Of a stretch of DNA of 64,000 bases, positions 18,258-27,810 are shown in pieces. The translations under genes and the position numbers were made by a program. Positions within the stretch are counted from its first letter, which is position 1. The number at the start of each line of letters is the position of its first letter. The stretch comes from a bacterium (GTDB taxonomy: Bacteria > Bacillota > Bacilli > Lactobacillales > Streptococcaceae): contig CAJNBV010000008.1 of NCBI GenBank assembly GCA_905221095.1, positions 1 to 64,000 on the forward strand, read 5' to 3'. The notes beneath the pieces were generated by a model that did not search any database, had not been told where the DNA came from, and saw only the letters and a list, made by a program, of their open reading frames with translations.

Positions 18258-19037
18258 ATGACAAAACACATTCAATGGAACGGAACACTTTCACAAGAAG
18301 GCTACGACATTTTAAAAGGTGAGGGCGGATGTATTGTTTGCCCTACTAAAGTCGGTTACATTATCATGACTAGTGACAAGGCAGGACTTGAACGTAAGTT
18401 CGCAGCCAAAGAACGTAACCGTAACAAACCAGGTGTTGTTCTCTGTGGTAGCATGGATGAGCTTCGCGCTTTAGCACAACTCAACCCAGAAATTGAAGCC
18501 TTTTACCAAAAACATTGGGATGAAGATATTCTCCTTGGTTGTATCCTTCCATGGAAACCAGAAGCTTTTGAAAAACTCAAAGAATACGGTGATGGCCGTG
18601 AAGAACTCATGACTGATGTGCGTGGTACTAGCTGTTTTGTTATCAAATTCGGGAAAGCTGGTGAACAATTAGCTGCCAAACTTTGGGAAGAAGGTAAAAT
18701 GGTTTATGCCTCATCTGCAAACCCATCTGGAAAAGGAAACCGTGGTAAGGTAGAAGGTATCGGAGAACGTATCGAAGGAGCAGTGGACCTTGTCATTGAA
18801 GCAGATGACTATGTGGCATCTATCCAACCTGACAAAACGATTGAAACTCGCTACGAACAGGGTGTGATGGTGTCTATGGTTGATAAAGACGGCAAACTCA
18901 TCCCAGAACAAGGAGGAGCACGTTCAACTTCACCAGCACCAGTTGTGATTCGTAAAGGGCTTGACATTGATAAAATCATGATGCACCTGTCAGATACCTT
19001 TAACTCATGGGACTACCGCCAGGGAGAGTATTATTAG
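18258..19037 (+). CDS. Sua5/YciO/YrdC-family protein (L-threonylcarbamoyladenylate synthase-like)
   Basis: 259-residue protein with a YrdC-like domain over most of its length. It has the family's KxR..KP-like site (AAKERNRNKPGVVLCGS, about residues 49-65) and the TSCFVIKF and ASSANPSGKGN stretches. Homologues make threonylcarbamoyl-AMP for t6A37 of tRNA, but YciO-like paralogues may act differently, and the canonical streptococcal Sua5 is probably elsewhere. It begins 29 bases after leuD and may be co-transcribed. Confidence 0.75.
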   Translation: MTKHIQWNGTLSQEGYDILKGEGGCIVCPTKVGYIIMTSDKAGLERKFAAKERNRNKPGVVLCGSMDELRALAQLNPEIEAFYQKHWDEDILLGCILPWKPEAFEKLKEYGDGREELMTDVRGTSCFVIKFGKAGEQLAAKLWEEGKMVYASSANPSGKGNRGKVEGIGERIEGAVDLVIEADDYVASIQPDKTIETRYEQGVMVSMVDKDGKLIPEQGGARSTSPAPVVIRKGLDIDKIMMHLSDTFNSWDYRQGEYY

Positions 19038-19052
19038 GATAGATAGGAAGTG

Positions 19053-19085
19053 GGGAGAAGATAATCTCTCCTCTTTCTTTTGTTT
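19053..19085 (+). terminator. Possible terminator after the leu/Sua5 unit
   Basis: GGAGA and TCTCC form a short stem with an 8-base loop, followed by TCTTTCTTTTGTTTTT. The stem is weak. Confidence 0.5.
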
Positions 19086-19103
19086 TTAACAACAGTAAAA
19101 TCC

Positions 19104-20518
19104 GGCTCTTTGTCAACTGTAGTGGGTTGAAGAAAAGCTAAGATCGAGAAAGGACGAAATTTGTCCTTTCTTTTTTGATATTCAGAGCGATAAAAATCCG
19201 TTTTTTGAAGTTTTCAAAGTTCCGAAAACCAAAGGCATTTCGCTTGATAAGTTTGATGAGATTATTGGTTGCTTCTAATTTGGCATTAGAATAAGGTAGT
19301 TGAAGGGCATTGACAATCTTTTCTTTATCCTTGAGGAAGGTTTTAAAGACGGTCTGAAAAAGAGGATGAACCTGCTTAAGATTGTCCTCAATAAGTCCGA
19401 AGAATTTGTCTGGCTACTTGTTCTGAAAGTGAAAAAGTAAGAGTTGATAGAGATTATAGTGGTGTTTCAAATCTTCTGAATAGCTCAAAAGCTTGTCTAG
19501 AATCTCTTTATGTGTTAAGTGCATACGAAAAGTAGGGCGATAAAATCGCTTATCACTGAGTTTACGACTATCTTGTTGAATGAGCTTCCAGTAACGCTTG
19601 ATGGCCTTGTATTCATGGGATTTTCGCTCAAACTGATTCATAATTTGGACACGCACACGACTCATAGCACGGCTGAGATGTTGGACAATGTGAAAGCGGT
19701 CAAGAACGATTTTAGCGTTAGGAAAAAGTTTTCTGGCAATATCGTAGTAGGGGCTAAACATATCCATTGTAATGATTTTCACCTGACAACGAACCACTCT
19801 ATCGTAGCGCAGAAAGTGATTTCGTATGATAGCCTGTGTTCTGCCTTCAAGAACAGTGATGATGTTGAGATTATCAAAATCTTGTGCAATGAAACTTATC
19901 TTTCCCTTGGTAAAGGCATACTCGTCCCAGGACATAATCTCAGGAAGACGAGAAAAATCAGTCTTAAAACGGAAGTCACTAAGCTTGCGAATGACAGTTG
20001 AAGTTGAAATAGCCAGTTGATGAGCGATATCGGTCATAGAAGTCTTTTCAATCAGCTTTTGCGCAATCTTTTGGTTGATGATACGAGGAATTTGGTGATT
20101 TTTCTTGACGAGAGAGGTCTCGGCTACCATCATTTTAGAGCAATGATAGCACTTGAAACGACGCTTTTTAAGGAGGATTCTGGTAGGCATACCAGTTGCT
20201 TCAAGGTAAGGAATTTTCGATGGTTTTTGGAAGTCATATTTCTTCATTTGACTTCCACATTCAGGACAAGATGGGGCCTCATAATCCAGTTTGGCGATGA
20301 TTTCCTTGTGGGTATCTCTATTAACAACATCCATAATTTGGACATTAGGGTCTTTGATATCGAGTAGTTTTGTGATAAAATGTAATTGTTCCATATGAAT
20401 CTTTCTAATGAGTTGTTTGGTCACTTTTCATTATAGATCATATGGGACTTTTTTTCTACACAAAAATAGGTTCCATAATATCTATAGGGGATTTACCCAC
20501 TACAAATATTATAGAGCC
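19104..20518 (-). mobile_element. IS1167-like insertion sequence (ISL3 family), complete
   Basis: A 1,415-bp element flanked by a perfect 8-bp direct repeat, TAAAATCC, at 19096-19103 and 20519-20526; 8-bp duplications are typical for ISL3 elements. The ends are imperfect inverted repeats: both begin GGCTCT and share TGTAGTGGGT at the same offset. It carries one ISL3 transposase gene on the minus strand. The intact target duplication says it arrived by transposition, with no later deletion at either end. It sits in the guaC promoter region, 38 bases from the -35 box. Confidence 0.92.
19138..20394 (-). pseudogene. ISL3-family transposase (IS1167 type) with in-frame amber stop
   Basis: Frame of 418 codons starting MEQLHFITKLLDIKDPN, interrupted by a single TAG at 19414-19416 (after FQNK) but otherwise open to a TAG at 19138-19140. 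The N-terminal zinc-binding domain has CPECG and CYHC. Two acidic catalytic residues are seen in SWDEYAF and VLDRFHIVQHL, but the expected catalytic glutamate (SNAKLEATNN) lies downstream of the amber codon, so the 326-residue product should be inactive. One base change or a suppressor would restore it. Confidence 0.9.
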
Positions 20519-20520
20519 TA

Positions 20521-20533
20521 AAATCCGAACAAT
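20521..20533 (+). promoter_or_regulatory. PurR box of guaC
   Basis: AAATCCGAACAAT fits the lactococcal/streptococcal PurBox consensus AWWWCCGAACWWT at every position. Its first six bases belong to the IS target duplication, so the guaC-proximal copy is complete although the element inserted through this site. It lies 23 bases upstream of the -35 hexamer. Confidence 0.65.
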
Positions 20534-20555
20534 ATAATTAAATTTATAAAATTAT

Positions 20556-20584
20556 TTGACAAAAACTGTACTTTGGTTTATAAT
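20556..20584 (+). promoter_or_regulatory. Promoter of guaC
   Basis: TTGACA (20556-20561), 17-base spacer, TATAAT (20579-20584): consensus hexamers at optimal spacing. Confidence 0.9.
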
Positions 20585-20593
20585 TAATTAAGG

Positions 20594-20642
20594 AAACGTC
20601 GGAAAAAGGCGTAGTGATGCGAGAGCATAGGTAGGTCATTAC
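20594..20642 (+). promoter_or_regulatory. Structured 5' leader of guaC
   Basis: GTAGTG-ATGC (20611-20620) pairs with GCAT (20625-20628) and TCATTAC (20636-20642) to give a 10-bp stem capped by a GAGA tetraloop and interrupted on one side by the 8-base bulge AGGTAGGT. An upstream CGTC (20597-20600) can pair with GGCG (20608-20611), sharing a base with the main stem. The guaC start has no clear ribosome site. I do not recognise a known riboswitch. Confidence 0.45.
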
Positions 20643-20662
20643 AAAAGAAACGAGACATCGAT

Positions 20663-21649
20663 ATGTTAAATGAATTTCCAATTTTTGATTACGAAGATAT
20701 TCAATTGATTCCAAATAAATGTGTGATTAAAAGCCGTGCAGAAGCGGATACAAGTGTCACTCTAGGAAATCACACCTTCAAACTACCTGTTGTGCCAGCT
20801 AATATGCAGACGATTTTGGATGAAAGTGTAGCAGAGCAACTGGCTAAAGGTGGTTACTTCTACATTATGCACCGTTTTGATGAAGCAGGACGCATTCCTT
20901 TTATCAAACGCATGCATAATCAAGGGCTCATTGCTTCTATCTCTGTAGGTGTTAAGGACTATGAGTATGATTTTGTTAGCCAGCTTAAGGCTGATGCTCC
21001 AGAATACATCACAATTGATATTGCTCATGGTCATGCAGATAGCGTGATTTCTATGATTCAGCACATCAAGAAAGAATTGCCAGATACTTTTGTTATTGCT
21101 GGAAATGTGGGAACACCAGAAGCAGTTCGCGAGTTGGAAAATGCGGGTGCGGATGCTACTAAGGTTGGAATTGGTCCTGGTAAGGTTTGTATCACCAAGG
21201 TCAAGACTGGTTTTGGTACAGGTGGTTGGCAGTTGGCTGCTCTCCGTTGGTGTGCCAAGGCTGCACGTAAACCGATTATTGCTGATGGTGGGATCCGTAC
21301 TCACGGTGATATTGCCAAGTCTATTCGTTTCGGTGCCAGCATGGTTATGATTGGTTCCCTCTTTGCAGGACATATCGAAAGTCCAGGAAAAACGATTGAA
21401 GTTGATGGTGAACAGTTCAAAGAGTACTATGGTTCAGCTTCACAATATCAAAAAGGTGCTTACAAAAATGTGGAAGGCAAACGCATCTTGCTTCCTGCCA
21501 AAGGACACTTGCAAGACACTTTAACTGAGATGGAACAAGACCTTCAAAGTGCTATTTCTTATGCAGGTGGACGTCAGGTTGCTGACCTTAAACACGTTGA
21601 TTATGTGATCGTGAAAAACTCTATCTGGAATGGGGATGCTTCCCACTAA
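20663..21649 (+). CDS. guaC: GMP reductase
   Basis: 328-residue IMPDH/GMPR-family TIM-barrel enzyme that deaminates GMP reductively to IMP with NADPH, returning guanine nucleotides to the purine pool. The catalytic cysteine is in [15 protein letters not shown] and the phosphate-binding loops in [20 protein letters not shown]. There is no CBS insertion, which separates it from IMP dehydrogenase, and the length fits Firmicute GuaC. Likely controlled through a PurR box and a structured leader. The neighbouring IS insertion may alter that control. Confidence 0.95.
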   Translation: MLNEFPIFDYEDIQLIPNKCVIKSRAEADTSVTLGNHTFKLPVVPANMQTILDESVAEQLAKGGYFYIMHRFDEAGRIPFIKRMHNQGLIASISVGVKDYEYDFVSQLKADAPEYITIDIAHGHADSVISMIQHIKKELPDTFVIAGNVGTPEAVRELENAGADATKVGIGPGKVCITKVKTGFGTGGWQLAALRWCAKAARKPIIADGGIRTHGDIAKSIRFGASMVMIGSLFAGHIESPGKTIEVDGEQFKEYYGSASQYQKGAYKNVEGKRILLPAKGHLQDTLTEMEQDLQSAISYAGGRQVADLKHVDYVIVKNSIWNGDASH

Positions 21650-21675
21650 GACGGGCTATATGGCCAGAAAAAAAC

Positions 21676-21704
21676 TTGTTATTAGAGCAAATTTCTGTTA
21701 TAAT
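21676..21704 (+). promoter_or_regulatory. Promoter of tRNA-Arg
   Basis: TTGTTA (21676-21681), 17-base spacer, TATAAT (21699-21704), ending 11 bases before the tRNA. Confidence 0.8.
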
Positions 21705-21715
21705 AAAACAAGTTT

Positions 21716-21787
21716 CCACCCTTAGTGTAATGGATATCACGTAAGATTCCGGTTCTTGAGATGGGGGTTCGATTCCCTCAGGGTGGA
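21716..21787 (+). tRNA. tRNA-Arg (anticodon CCG)
   Basis: Cloverleaf can be drawn in full. Acceptor stem CCACCCT/AGGGTGG with discriminator A; D stem GTG/CAC; anticodon stem TAAGA/TCTTG with loop TTCCGGT giving anticodon CCG (reads CGG); T arm GGGGG-TTCGATT-CCCTC. It is 72 bases long without an encoded CCA. It is a single gene with its own promoter and terminator, between guaC and rnc. Confidence 0.93.
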
Positions 21788-21800
21788 TGTAAATATTCTA

Positions 21801-21827
21801 AAAAAGCCTTTAATAGGGCTTTTTATT
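21801..21827 (+). terminator. Intrinsic terminator after tRNA-Arg
   Basis: AAAAAGCC and GGCTTTTT form an 8-bp stem with an 8-base loop; the 3' arm runs into TTATTTAT. Confidence 0.8.
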
Positions 21828-21926
21828 TATCCTGCCTCAAATTTGCCTCTAAAACTAAAAATCTCATTCCAATGAATATCCAAATCCCCTCTAGTCCCGT
21901 TTTAAAGTGACTCAGGGGGCTTTTTT

Positions 21927-21935
21927 TGATATAAT
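21927..21935 (+). promoter_or_regulatory. Extended -10 promoter of rnc-smc operon
   Basis: TGATATAAT 35 bases before the rnc start; no clear -35. The rest of the roughly 320-base guaC-rnc gap holds only the tRNA gene and its signals. Confidence 0.6.
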
Positions 21936-21969
21936 AAAAAGGACTGTTATCAGTTAGAAAGAGGTTGGT

Positions 21970-22668
21970 ATGAAAGAATTACAAACTGTACTAAAGAACC
22001 ATTTTGCAATCGAATTTGCAGACAAAAAGTTACTGGAAACTGCCTTTACTCATACGAGTTATGCCAATGAGCATCGCCTCTTAAAAATTTCACACAATGA
22101 ACGCTTGGAATTTTTAGGAGACGCTGTTCTACAGTTATTGATTTCAGAATATCTGTATAAAAAATATCCTAAAAAGCCTGAAGGCGATTTGTCCAAACTC
22201 CGTGCTATGATTGTCCGTGAGGAAAGTTTGGCTGGCTTTGCACGTGATTGCCAGTTTGACCAGTTTATAAAACTTGGTAAAGGGGAAGAAAAGTCTGGTG
22301 GACGTAATCGAGATACTATTCTTGGTGATGCCTTTGAAGCCTTTCTTGGTGCCCTTCTTTTGGACAAGGATGTGGCCAAGGTCAAGGAATTTATCTATCA
22401 AGTCATGATTCCTAAGGTTGAAGCAGGCGAGTTTGAGATGATTACAGACTACAAAACCCATCTCCAAGAGTTACTTCAGGTCAATGGAGATGTGGCTATT
22501 CGTTATCAGGTGATTTCTGAAACAGGTCCTGCCCATGATAAGGTCTTTGATGTAGAAGTTCTTGTTGAAGGCAAGAGCATTGGTCAAGGTCAAGGTCGTT
22601 CTAAGAAATTAGCAGAGCAGGAAGCTGCCAAAAATGCCGTTGAGAAAGGGCTGGATTCATGTATTTAA
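21970..22668 (+). CDS. rnc: Ribonuclease III
   Basis: 232-residue double-stranded RNA endonuclease for rRNA and mRNA processing. The RNase III signature [20 protein letters not shown] is at about residues 39-58, the second catalytic region [14 protein letters not shown] at about 116-129, and a dsRNA-binding domain fills residues about 158-228. AGAGGT precedes the ATG. Its end overlaps smc by 10 bases. Confidence 0.96.
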   Translation: MKELQTVLKNHFAIEFADKKLLETAFTHTSYANEHRLLKISHNERLEFLGDAVLQLLISEYLYKKYPKKPEGDLSKLRAMIVREESLAGFARDCQFDQFIKLGKGEEKSGGRNRDTILGDAFEAFLGALLLDKDVAKVKEFIYQVMIPKVEAGEFEMITDYKTHLQELLQVNGDVAIRYQVISETGPAHDKVFDVEVLVEGKSIGQGQGRSKKLAEQEAAKNAVEKGLDSCI

Positions 22669-25600
22669 AGGAAATCGAAATTCAGGGATTCAAGTCTTTT
22701 GCTGACAAGACCAAGGTAGTCTTTGACCAAGGTGTGACGGCAGTCGTTGGACCCAATGGATCTGGGAAGTCGAATATTACAGAAAGTCTACGTTGGGCCT
22801 TGGGGGAGTCTAGTGTCAAGAGTCTCCGTGGTGGTAAGATGCCAGATGTCATCTTTGCCGGAACAGAGAGTCGCAAACCGCTCAATTATGCTTCTGTAGT
22901 TGTGACTTTGGATAATCATGACGGATTTATTAAGGATGCTGGTCAAGAAATCAGGGTAGAGCGCCATATCTATCGTAGCGGAGATAGCGAATATAAGATT
23001 GACGGAAAGAAAGTCCGTCTGCGTGATATTCATGATCTCTTTTTGGATACCGGATTGGGACGAGATTCCTTCTCTATCATTTCCCAAGGGAAGGTTGAGG
23101 AGATTTTCAATTCCAAGCCTGAGGAGCGCCGTGCTATTTTCGAAGAAGCTGCGGGTGTTTTGAAATACAAGACTCGTAGAAAAGAAACTGAGAGTAAACT
23201 GCAGCAAACTCAGGATAATCTAGACCGCTTAGAGGACATTATCTACGAGTTGGATAATCAAATCAAGCCCCTTGCAAAACAAGCCGAGAATGCTCGTAAG
23301 TTTCTAGACTTGGAAGGTCAACGTAAGGCTATTTATTTAGACGTGCTGGTTGCTCAAATCAAGGATAATAAGGCTGAACTAGATTCGACAGAAGAAGAGT
23401 TGGCTCAGGTTCAGGAACTCTTGACGAGCTACTACCAAAAGCGAGAAAAATTAGAAGAAGAAAATCAAACTCTTAAAAAGCAACGCCAAGATTTACAGGC
23501 TGAAATGGCTAAAGACCAGGGCGGTTTGATGGATTTGACCAGTCTGATTAGTGATTTAGAGAGAAAATTAGCCCTATCAAAACTAGAAACTGAGCAAGTA
23601 GCCCTGAATCAACAGGAAGCACAAGCCCGTTTGGCTGCTTTGGAGGATAAGAGAAATGCTCTAAGTCAGGAAAAGGCTGAAAAAGAAGCTAACTTGGCAC
23701 AATTAGAGGAAAATCTAGTCCAAAATAATCAAAAACTCAATCGTTTAGAGGCTGAATTACTAGCTTTTTCAGATGATCCTGATCAGATGATTGAGCTCTT
23801 GCGTGAACGCTTTGTCGCTCTTTTACAAGAAGAAGCAGATGTCTCAAACCAACTGACCCGTATCGAGAATGAGTTGGAAAATAGTCGTCAGCTTTCTCAA
23901 AAACAAGCAGATCAATTAGAAAAGCTGAAAGAACAGTTGGCTACTGCTAAAGAGAAGGCTAGTCAGCAAAAAGAAGAACTTGAAACTGCTAAGAAGCAGG
24001 TTCAGAAATTATTGGCCGACTACCAAGCTATTGCCAAGGAACAAGAAGGGCAGAAAACTTCCTTTCAAGCTCAACAAAGTCAACTCTTTGACCGTCTGGA
24101 TAGTCTCAAAAACAAGCAGGCTAGAGCCCAAAGTTTGAAAAATATCCTAAGAAATCATAGCAACTTTTATGCAGGTGTCAAGAGTGTCCTCCAAGAAAAA
24201 GACCGCCTTGGTGGGATTATTGGAGCAGTTAGTGAGCATCTGACCTTTGATGTGCATTATCAAACTGCGCTGGAAATAGCTCTCGGAACCAGCAGTCAGC
24301 ATATCATCGTAGAAGATGAAAACGCGGCAACCAAGGCGATTGATTTCCTCAAACGAAACAGGGCTGGCCGTGCAACCTTCCTTCCGTTGACAACGATCAA
24401 GGCGCGTACGATTTCTAGTCAGAACCAAGATGCTATTGCTGCAAGCCCAGGTTTCCTTGGGATGGCAGATGAGTTGGTTACTTTTGATATTAGACTGGAA
24501 GCCATTTTCAAGAACTTGCTTGCTACGACGGCTATTTTTGATACTGTAGAGCACGCACGTGCAGCAGCTCGTCAAGTTCGTCATCAGGTTCGTATGGTAA
24601 CCCTTGATGGGACGGAGTTGCGCACAGGTGGTTCCTATGCAGGTGGTGCCAATCGCCAGAACAACAGCATCTTCATCAAGCCAGAACTGGAGCAATTGCA
24701 AAAAGAAATTGCTAAAGAAGAAGCAAGCTTGCGTACAGATGAAGCGAGTTTGAAGAACTTGCAAGATGAGATGGCTAGATTGACAGAAAGATTAGAAGCC
24801 ATCAAATCTCAGGGAGAGCAGGCTCGTATTCAGGAGCAAGGTTTGTCACTTGCCTATCAGCAAACCAGTCAGCAAGTTGAAGAACTGGAAACACTTTGGA
24901 AACTCCAAGCAGAAGAATTAAATCGTCTTTCTGAGGGAGATTGGCAAGCGGATAAGGAAAAATGCCAAGATCGCCTTACTACTATTGCCAGTGATAAGCA
25001 AAATCTGGAAGCTGAGATTGAAGAGATTAAGTCTAATAAAAACGCCATCCAAGAACGCTATCAAAACTTGCAGGAAGAGGTAGCGCAAGCACGCTTGCTT
25101 AAGACAGAACTGCAAGGGCAAAAACGTTATGAAGTGGCTGATATTGAGCGTTTGGGCAAGGAATTGGACAATTTAGATATCGAACAAGAGGAAATCCAGC
25201 GCCTTCTTCAAGAAAAGGTTGATAATCTTGAGAAAGTTGATACGGATTTGCTCAGTCAACAGGCTGATGAAGCCAAAACTCAGAAAACAAACCTCCAACA
25301 AGGTTTGATTCGCAAGCAGTTTGAGTTGGATGATATCGAGGGTCAACTGGATGATATTGCCAGTCATTTGGACCAGGCTCGCCAGCAGAATGAAGAGTGG
25401 ATTCGCAAGCAAACACGTGCTGAAGCCAAGAAAGAAAAGGTCAGCGAGCGCTTGCGCCATCTACAAAGTCAATTAACAGACCAGTATCAGATTAGCTATA
25501 CTGAAGCTCTAGAAAAGGCACATGAACTTGAAAACCTCAATCTGGCAGAGCAAGAGGTTAAGGATTTAGAGAAGGCTATTCGCTCACTGGGTCCTGTCAA

Positions 25601-26198
25601 TTTAGACGCTATAGAACAGTATGACGAAGTATACAACCGTCTGGATTTCCTAAATAGTCAGCGAGATGATATTTTGTCTGCGAAAAATCTGCTTCTTGGG
25701 ACCATTACAGAGATGAATGATGAGGTCAAGGAACGTTTTAAATCAACCTTTGAGGCTATTCGTGAGTCCTTTAAAGTGACTTTCAAGCAGATGTTTGGTG
25801 GAGGTCAGGCAGACTTGATTTTGACTGAGGGAGACCTGCTGACAGCTGGGGTAGAGATTTCTGTCCAACCACCAGGCAAGAAAATCCAGTCTCTCAACCT
25901 CATGAGTGGTGGGGAAAAAGCCCTATCAGCTCTTGCTTTGCTTTTCTCTATCATTCGAGTTAAGACTATCCCGTTTGTTATCTTGGATGAGGTAGAGGCT
26001 GCGCTGGACGAAGCCAATGTTAAGCGTTTTGGAGATTATCTCAACCGCTTTGATAAGGACAGTCAATTTATTGTCGTAACCCACCGTAAGGGAACCATGG
26101 CAGCGGCCGATTCCATCTATGGAGTGACTATGCAAGAATCAGGTGTCTCAAAAATTGTTTCAGTTAAGTTAAAAGATTTAGAAAGTATTGAAGGATGA
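22659..26198 (+). CDS. smc: Chromosome segregation ATPase SMC
   Basis: 1,179-residue SMC protein, the core of the bacterial condensin with ScpA and ScpB. Walker A GPNGSGKS is at residues 31-38. Long coiled coils (about 165-500 and 670-1000) surround a hinge around 510-660 with [14 protein letters not shown] and [10 protein letters not shown]. The C-terminal head has the signature [14 protein letters not shown] and Walker [17 protein letters not shown]. It overlaps rnc at the start and the next gene by 4 bases, so rnc-smc-HAD-HAD-ftsY form one tightly packed unit. Confidence 0.97.
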   Translation: MYLKEIEIQGFKSFADKTKVVFDQGVTAVVGPNGSGKSNITESLRWALGESSVKSLRGGKMPDVIFAGTESRKPLNYASVVVTLDNHDGFIKDAGQEIRVERHIYRSGDSEYKIDGKKVRLRDIHDLFLDTGLGRDSFSIISQGKVEEIFNSKPEERRAIFEEAAGVLKYKTRRKETESKLQQTQDNLDRLEDIIYELDNQIKPLAKQAENARKFLDLEGQRKAIYLDVLVAQIKDNKAELDSTEEELAQVQELLTSYYQKREKLEEENQTLKKQRQDLQAEMAKDQGGLMDLTSLISDLERKLALSKLETEQVALNQQEAQARLAALEDKRNALSQEKAEKEANLAQLEENLVQNNQKLNRLEAELLAFSDDPDQMIELLRERFVALLQEEADVSNQLTRIENELENSRQLSQKQADQLEKLKEQLATAKEKASQQKEELETAKKQVQKLLADYQAIAKEQEGQKTSFQAQQSQLFDRLDSLKNKQARAQSLKNILRNHSNFYAGVKSVLQEKDRLGGIIGAVSEHLTFDVHYQTALEIALGTSSQHIIVEDENAATKAIDFLKRNRAGRATFLPLTTIKARTISSQNQDAIAASPGFLGMADELVTFDIRLEAIFKNLLATTAIFDTVEHARAAARQVRHQVRMVTLDGTELRTGGSYAGGANRQNNSIFIKPELEQLQKEIAKEEASLRTDEASLKNLQDEMARLTERLEAIKSQGEQARIQEQGLSLAYQQTSQQVEELETLWKLQAEELNRLSEGDWQADKEKCQDRLTTIASDKQNLEAEIEEIKSNKNAIQERYQNLQEEVAQARLLKTELQGQKRYEVADIERLGKELDNLDIEQEEIQRLLQEKVDNLEKVDTDLLSQQADEAKTQKTNLQQGLIRKQFELDDIEGQLDDIASHLDQARQQNEEWIRKQTRAEAKKEKVSERLRHLQSQLTDQYQISYTEALEKAHELENLNLAEQEVKDLEKAIRSLGPVNLDAIEQYDEVYNRLDFLNSQRDDILSAKNLLLGTITEMNDEVKERFKSTFEAIRESFKVTFKQMFGGGQADLILTEGDLLTAGVEISVQPPGKKIQSLNLMSGGEKALSALALLFSIIRVKTIPFVILDEVEAALDEANVKRFGDYLNRFDKDSQFIVVTHRKGTMAAADSIYGVTMQESGVSKIVSVKLKDLESIEG

Positions 26199-26989
26199 CA
26201 ATTAAACTAGTAGCAACGGATATGGACGGAACCTTCCTAGATGGAAATGGGCGCTTTGATATGGATCGCCTCAAGTCACTTTTGGCTTCCTACAAGGAAA
26301 AAGGGATTTATTTTGCGGTAGCTTCGGGTCGGGGATTTCTGTCTCTAGAAAAATTATTTGCTGATGTACGTGATGATATTATTTTCATCGCGGAAAATGG
26401 CAGTTTGGTCGAATATCAAGGTCAGGACTTATATGAAGCGACCATGTCTCGTGAGTTTTATCTAGCAACTTTTGAAAAACTGAAATCTTCACCTTATGTA
26501 GATATCAATAAGCTTCTTTTGACTGGTAAAAAGGGCTCTTATGTTCTGGATACGGTTGATGAGACCTATTTGAAAGAGAGCCAGCATTATAATGAAAATA
26601 TCCAAAAAGTAGCGAGTCTGGAAGATATTACAGATGACATTTTCAAATTTACTACCAACTTCACAGAAGAAACGCTAGAAGCTGGGGAAGCTTGGGTAAA
26701 CGAAAATGTCTCTAGTGTTAAGGCAATGACAACTGGCTTTGAATCCATTGATATTGTTCTGGACTATGTCGATAAGGGAGTGGCGATTGTTGAATTGGCT
26801 AAAAAACTTGGTATTACAATGGATCAGGTTATGGCTTTTGGAGACAATCTAAATGATTTGCACATGATGCAGGTTGTTGGACATCCTGTAGCTCCTGAAA
26901 ATGCACGACCAGAAATTTTAGAATTAGCAGAGACTGTGATTGGTCACCATAAGGATCAGTCGGTTATCGCTTATATGGAGGGCTTATAA
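26195..26989 (+). CDS. Cof-type HAD-IIB phosphatase
   Basis: 264-residue HAD hydrolase. Motif I is DMDGTFLDGNG (residues 8-18), motif II the SG of VASGRG, and the C-terminal GDNLNDLHMM gives the metal-binding acid residues. The cap domain is of type C2B, as in sugar-phosphate or FMN phosphatases; the substrate cannot be read from the sequence. It starts within the smc stop (ATGA-like overlap) and abuts the following paralogue. Confidence 0.88.
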   Translation: MTIKLVATDMDGTFLDGNGRFDMDRLKSLLASYKEKGIYFAVASGRGFLSLEKLFADVRDDIIFIAENGSLVEYQGQDLYEATMSREFYLATFEKLKSSPYVDINKLLLTGKKGSYVLDTVDETYLKESQHYNENIQKVASLEDITDDIFKFTTNFTEETLEAGEAWVNENVSSVKAMTTGFESIDIVLDYVDKGVAIVELAKKLGITMDQVMAFGDNLNDLHMMQVVGHPVAPENARPEILELAETVIGHHKDQSVIAYMEGL

Positions 26990-27807
26990 TGGCAGATATA
27001 AAATTGATTGCATTGGACTTGGATGGGACCTTGCTGACTACTGATAAAAGGCTGACGGATCGTACCAAGGCAACTTTGAAAGCTGCGCGTGATCGTGGTA
27101 TCAAGGTCGTATTGACAACTGGTCGTCCCTTAAAAGCCATGGATTTCTTCCTCCATGAGCTAGGGACTGATGGTCAGGAAGATGAGTATACCATTACCTT
27201 TAATGGAGGGTTGGTTCAGAAAAATACAGGTGAAATCCTTGATAAGACAGTCTTTTCATATGATGATGTGGCACGCTTGTATGAAGAAACAGAGAAATTA
27301 TCACTGCCTCTTGATGCCATCTCAGAAGGAACTGTCTATCAAATTCAATCGGACCAAGAAAGTCTTTATGCCAAATTCAATCCAGCTTTGACTTTTGTAC
27401 CAGTTGACTTTGAAGACCTGTCTAGTCAAATGACCTACAACAAGTGCGTGACTGCCTTTGCTCAAGAACCCTTGGATACAGCCATTCAAAAGATTTCGAC
27501 AGAGTTGTTTGACCAATATGAAATCTTTAAATCACGTGAAATGCTGCTAGAGTGGTCACCAAAGAATGTTCATAAAGCAACAGGTTTGGCCAAACTAATT
27601 AGCCATCTGGGAATTGATCAAAGCCAAGTTATGGCCTGTGGTGATGAAGCCAATGACCTTTCTATGATTGAATGGGCAGGGCTCGGTGTTGCCATGCAAA
27701 ATGCTGTTCCTGAAGTCAAGGCAGTCGCAAATGTGGTGACCCCAATGACCAATGATGAGGAAGCTGTCGCCTGGGCTATCGAAGAATATGTGCTAAAGGA
27801 GAACTAA
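26989..27807 (+). CDS. Cof-type HAD-IIB phosphatase, second copy
   Basis: 272-residue HAD hydrolase with DLDGTLLTTDKR (residues 9-20), TTGRPLKAM, and GDEANDLSMIEWAGLGVAM near the C-terminus. It resembles the YidA/Cof group acting on sugar phosphates. It is only distantly similar to its upstream neighbour, so the pair is an old rather than a recent duplication. Start and the previous stop share one base (TAATG). Confidence 0.88.
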   Translation: MADIKLIALDLDGTLLTTDKRLTDRTKATLKAARDRGIKVVLTTGRPLKAMDFFLHELGTDGQEDEYTITFNGGLVQKNTGEILDKTVFSYDDVARLYEETEKLSLPLDAISEGTVYQIQSDQESLYAKFNPALTFVPVDFEDLSSQMTYNKCVTAFAQEPLDTAIQKISTELFDQYEIFKSREMLLEWSPKNVHKATGLAKLISHLGIDQSQVMACGDEANDLSMIEWAGLGVAMQNAVPEVKAVANVVTPMTNDEEAVAWAIEEYVLKEN

Positions 27808-27810
27808 GAT

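Noticed and set aside
19519..20001. 160-codon plus-strand frame opposite the IS transposase
   Set aside because: Complement of the transposase frame; no recognisable protein features.
24147..24764. 205-codon antisense frame within smc
   Set aside because: Shadow of the coiled-coil/hinge coding sequence, no ribosome site, composition typical of a complement frame.
26195..27807. Tandem HAD genes as a recent duplication
   Set aside because: The two proteins share only family motifs and differ strongly elsewhere, so they are old paralogues.
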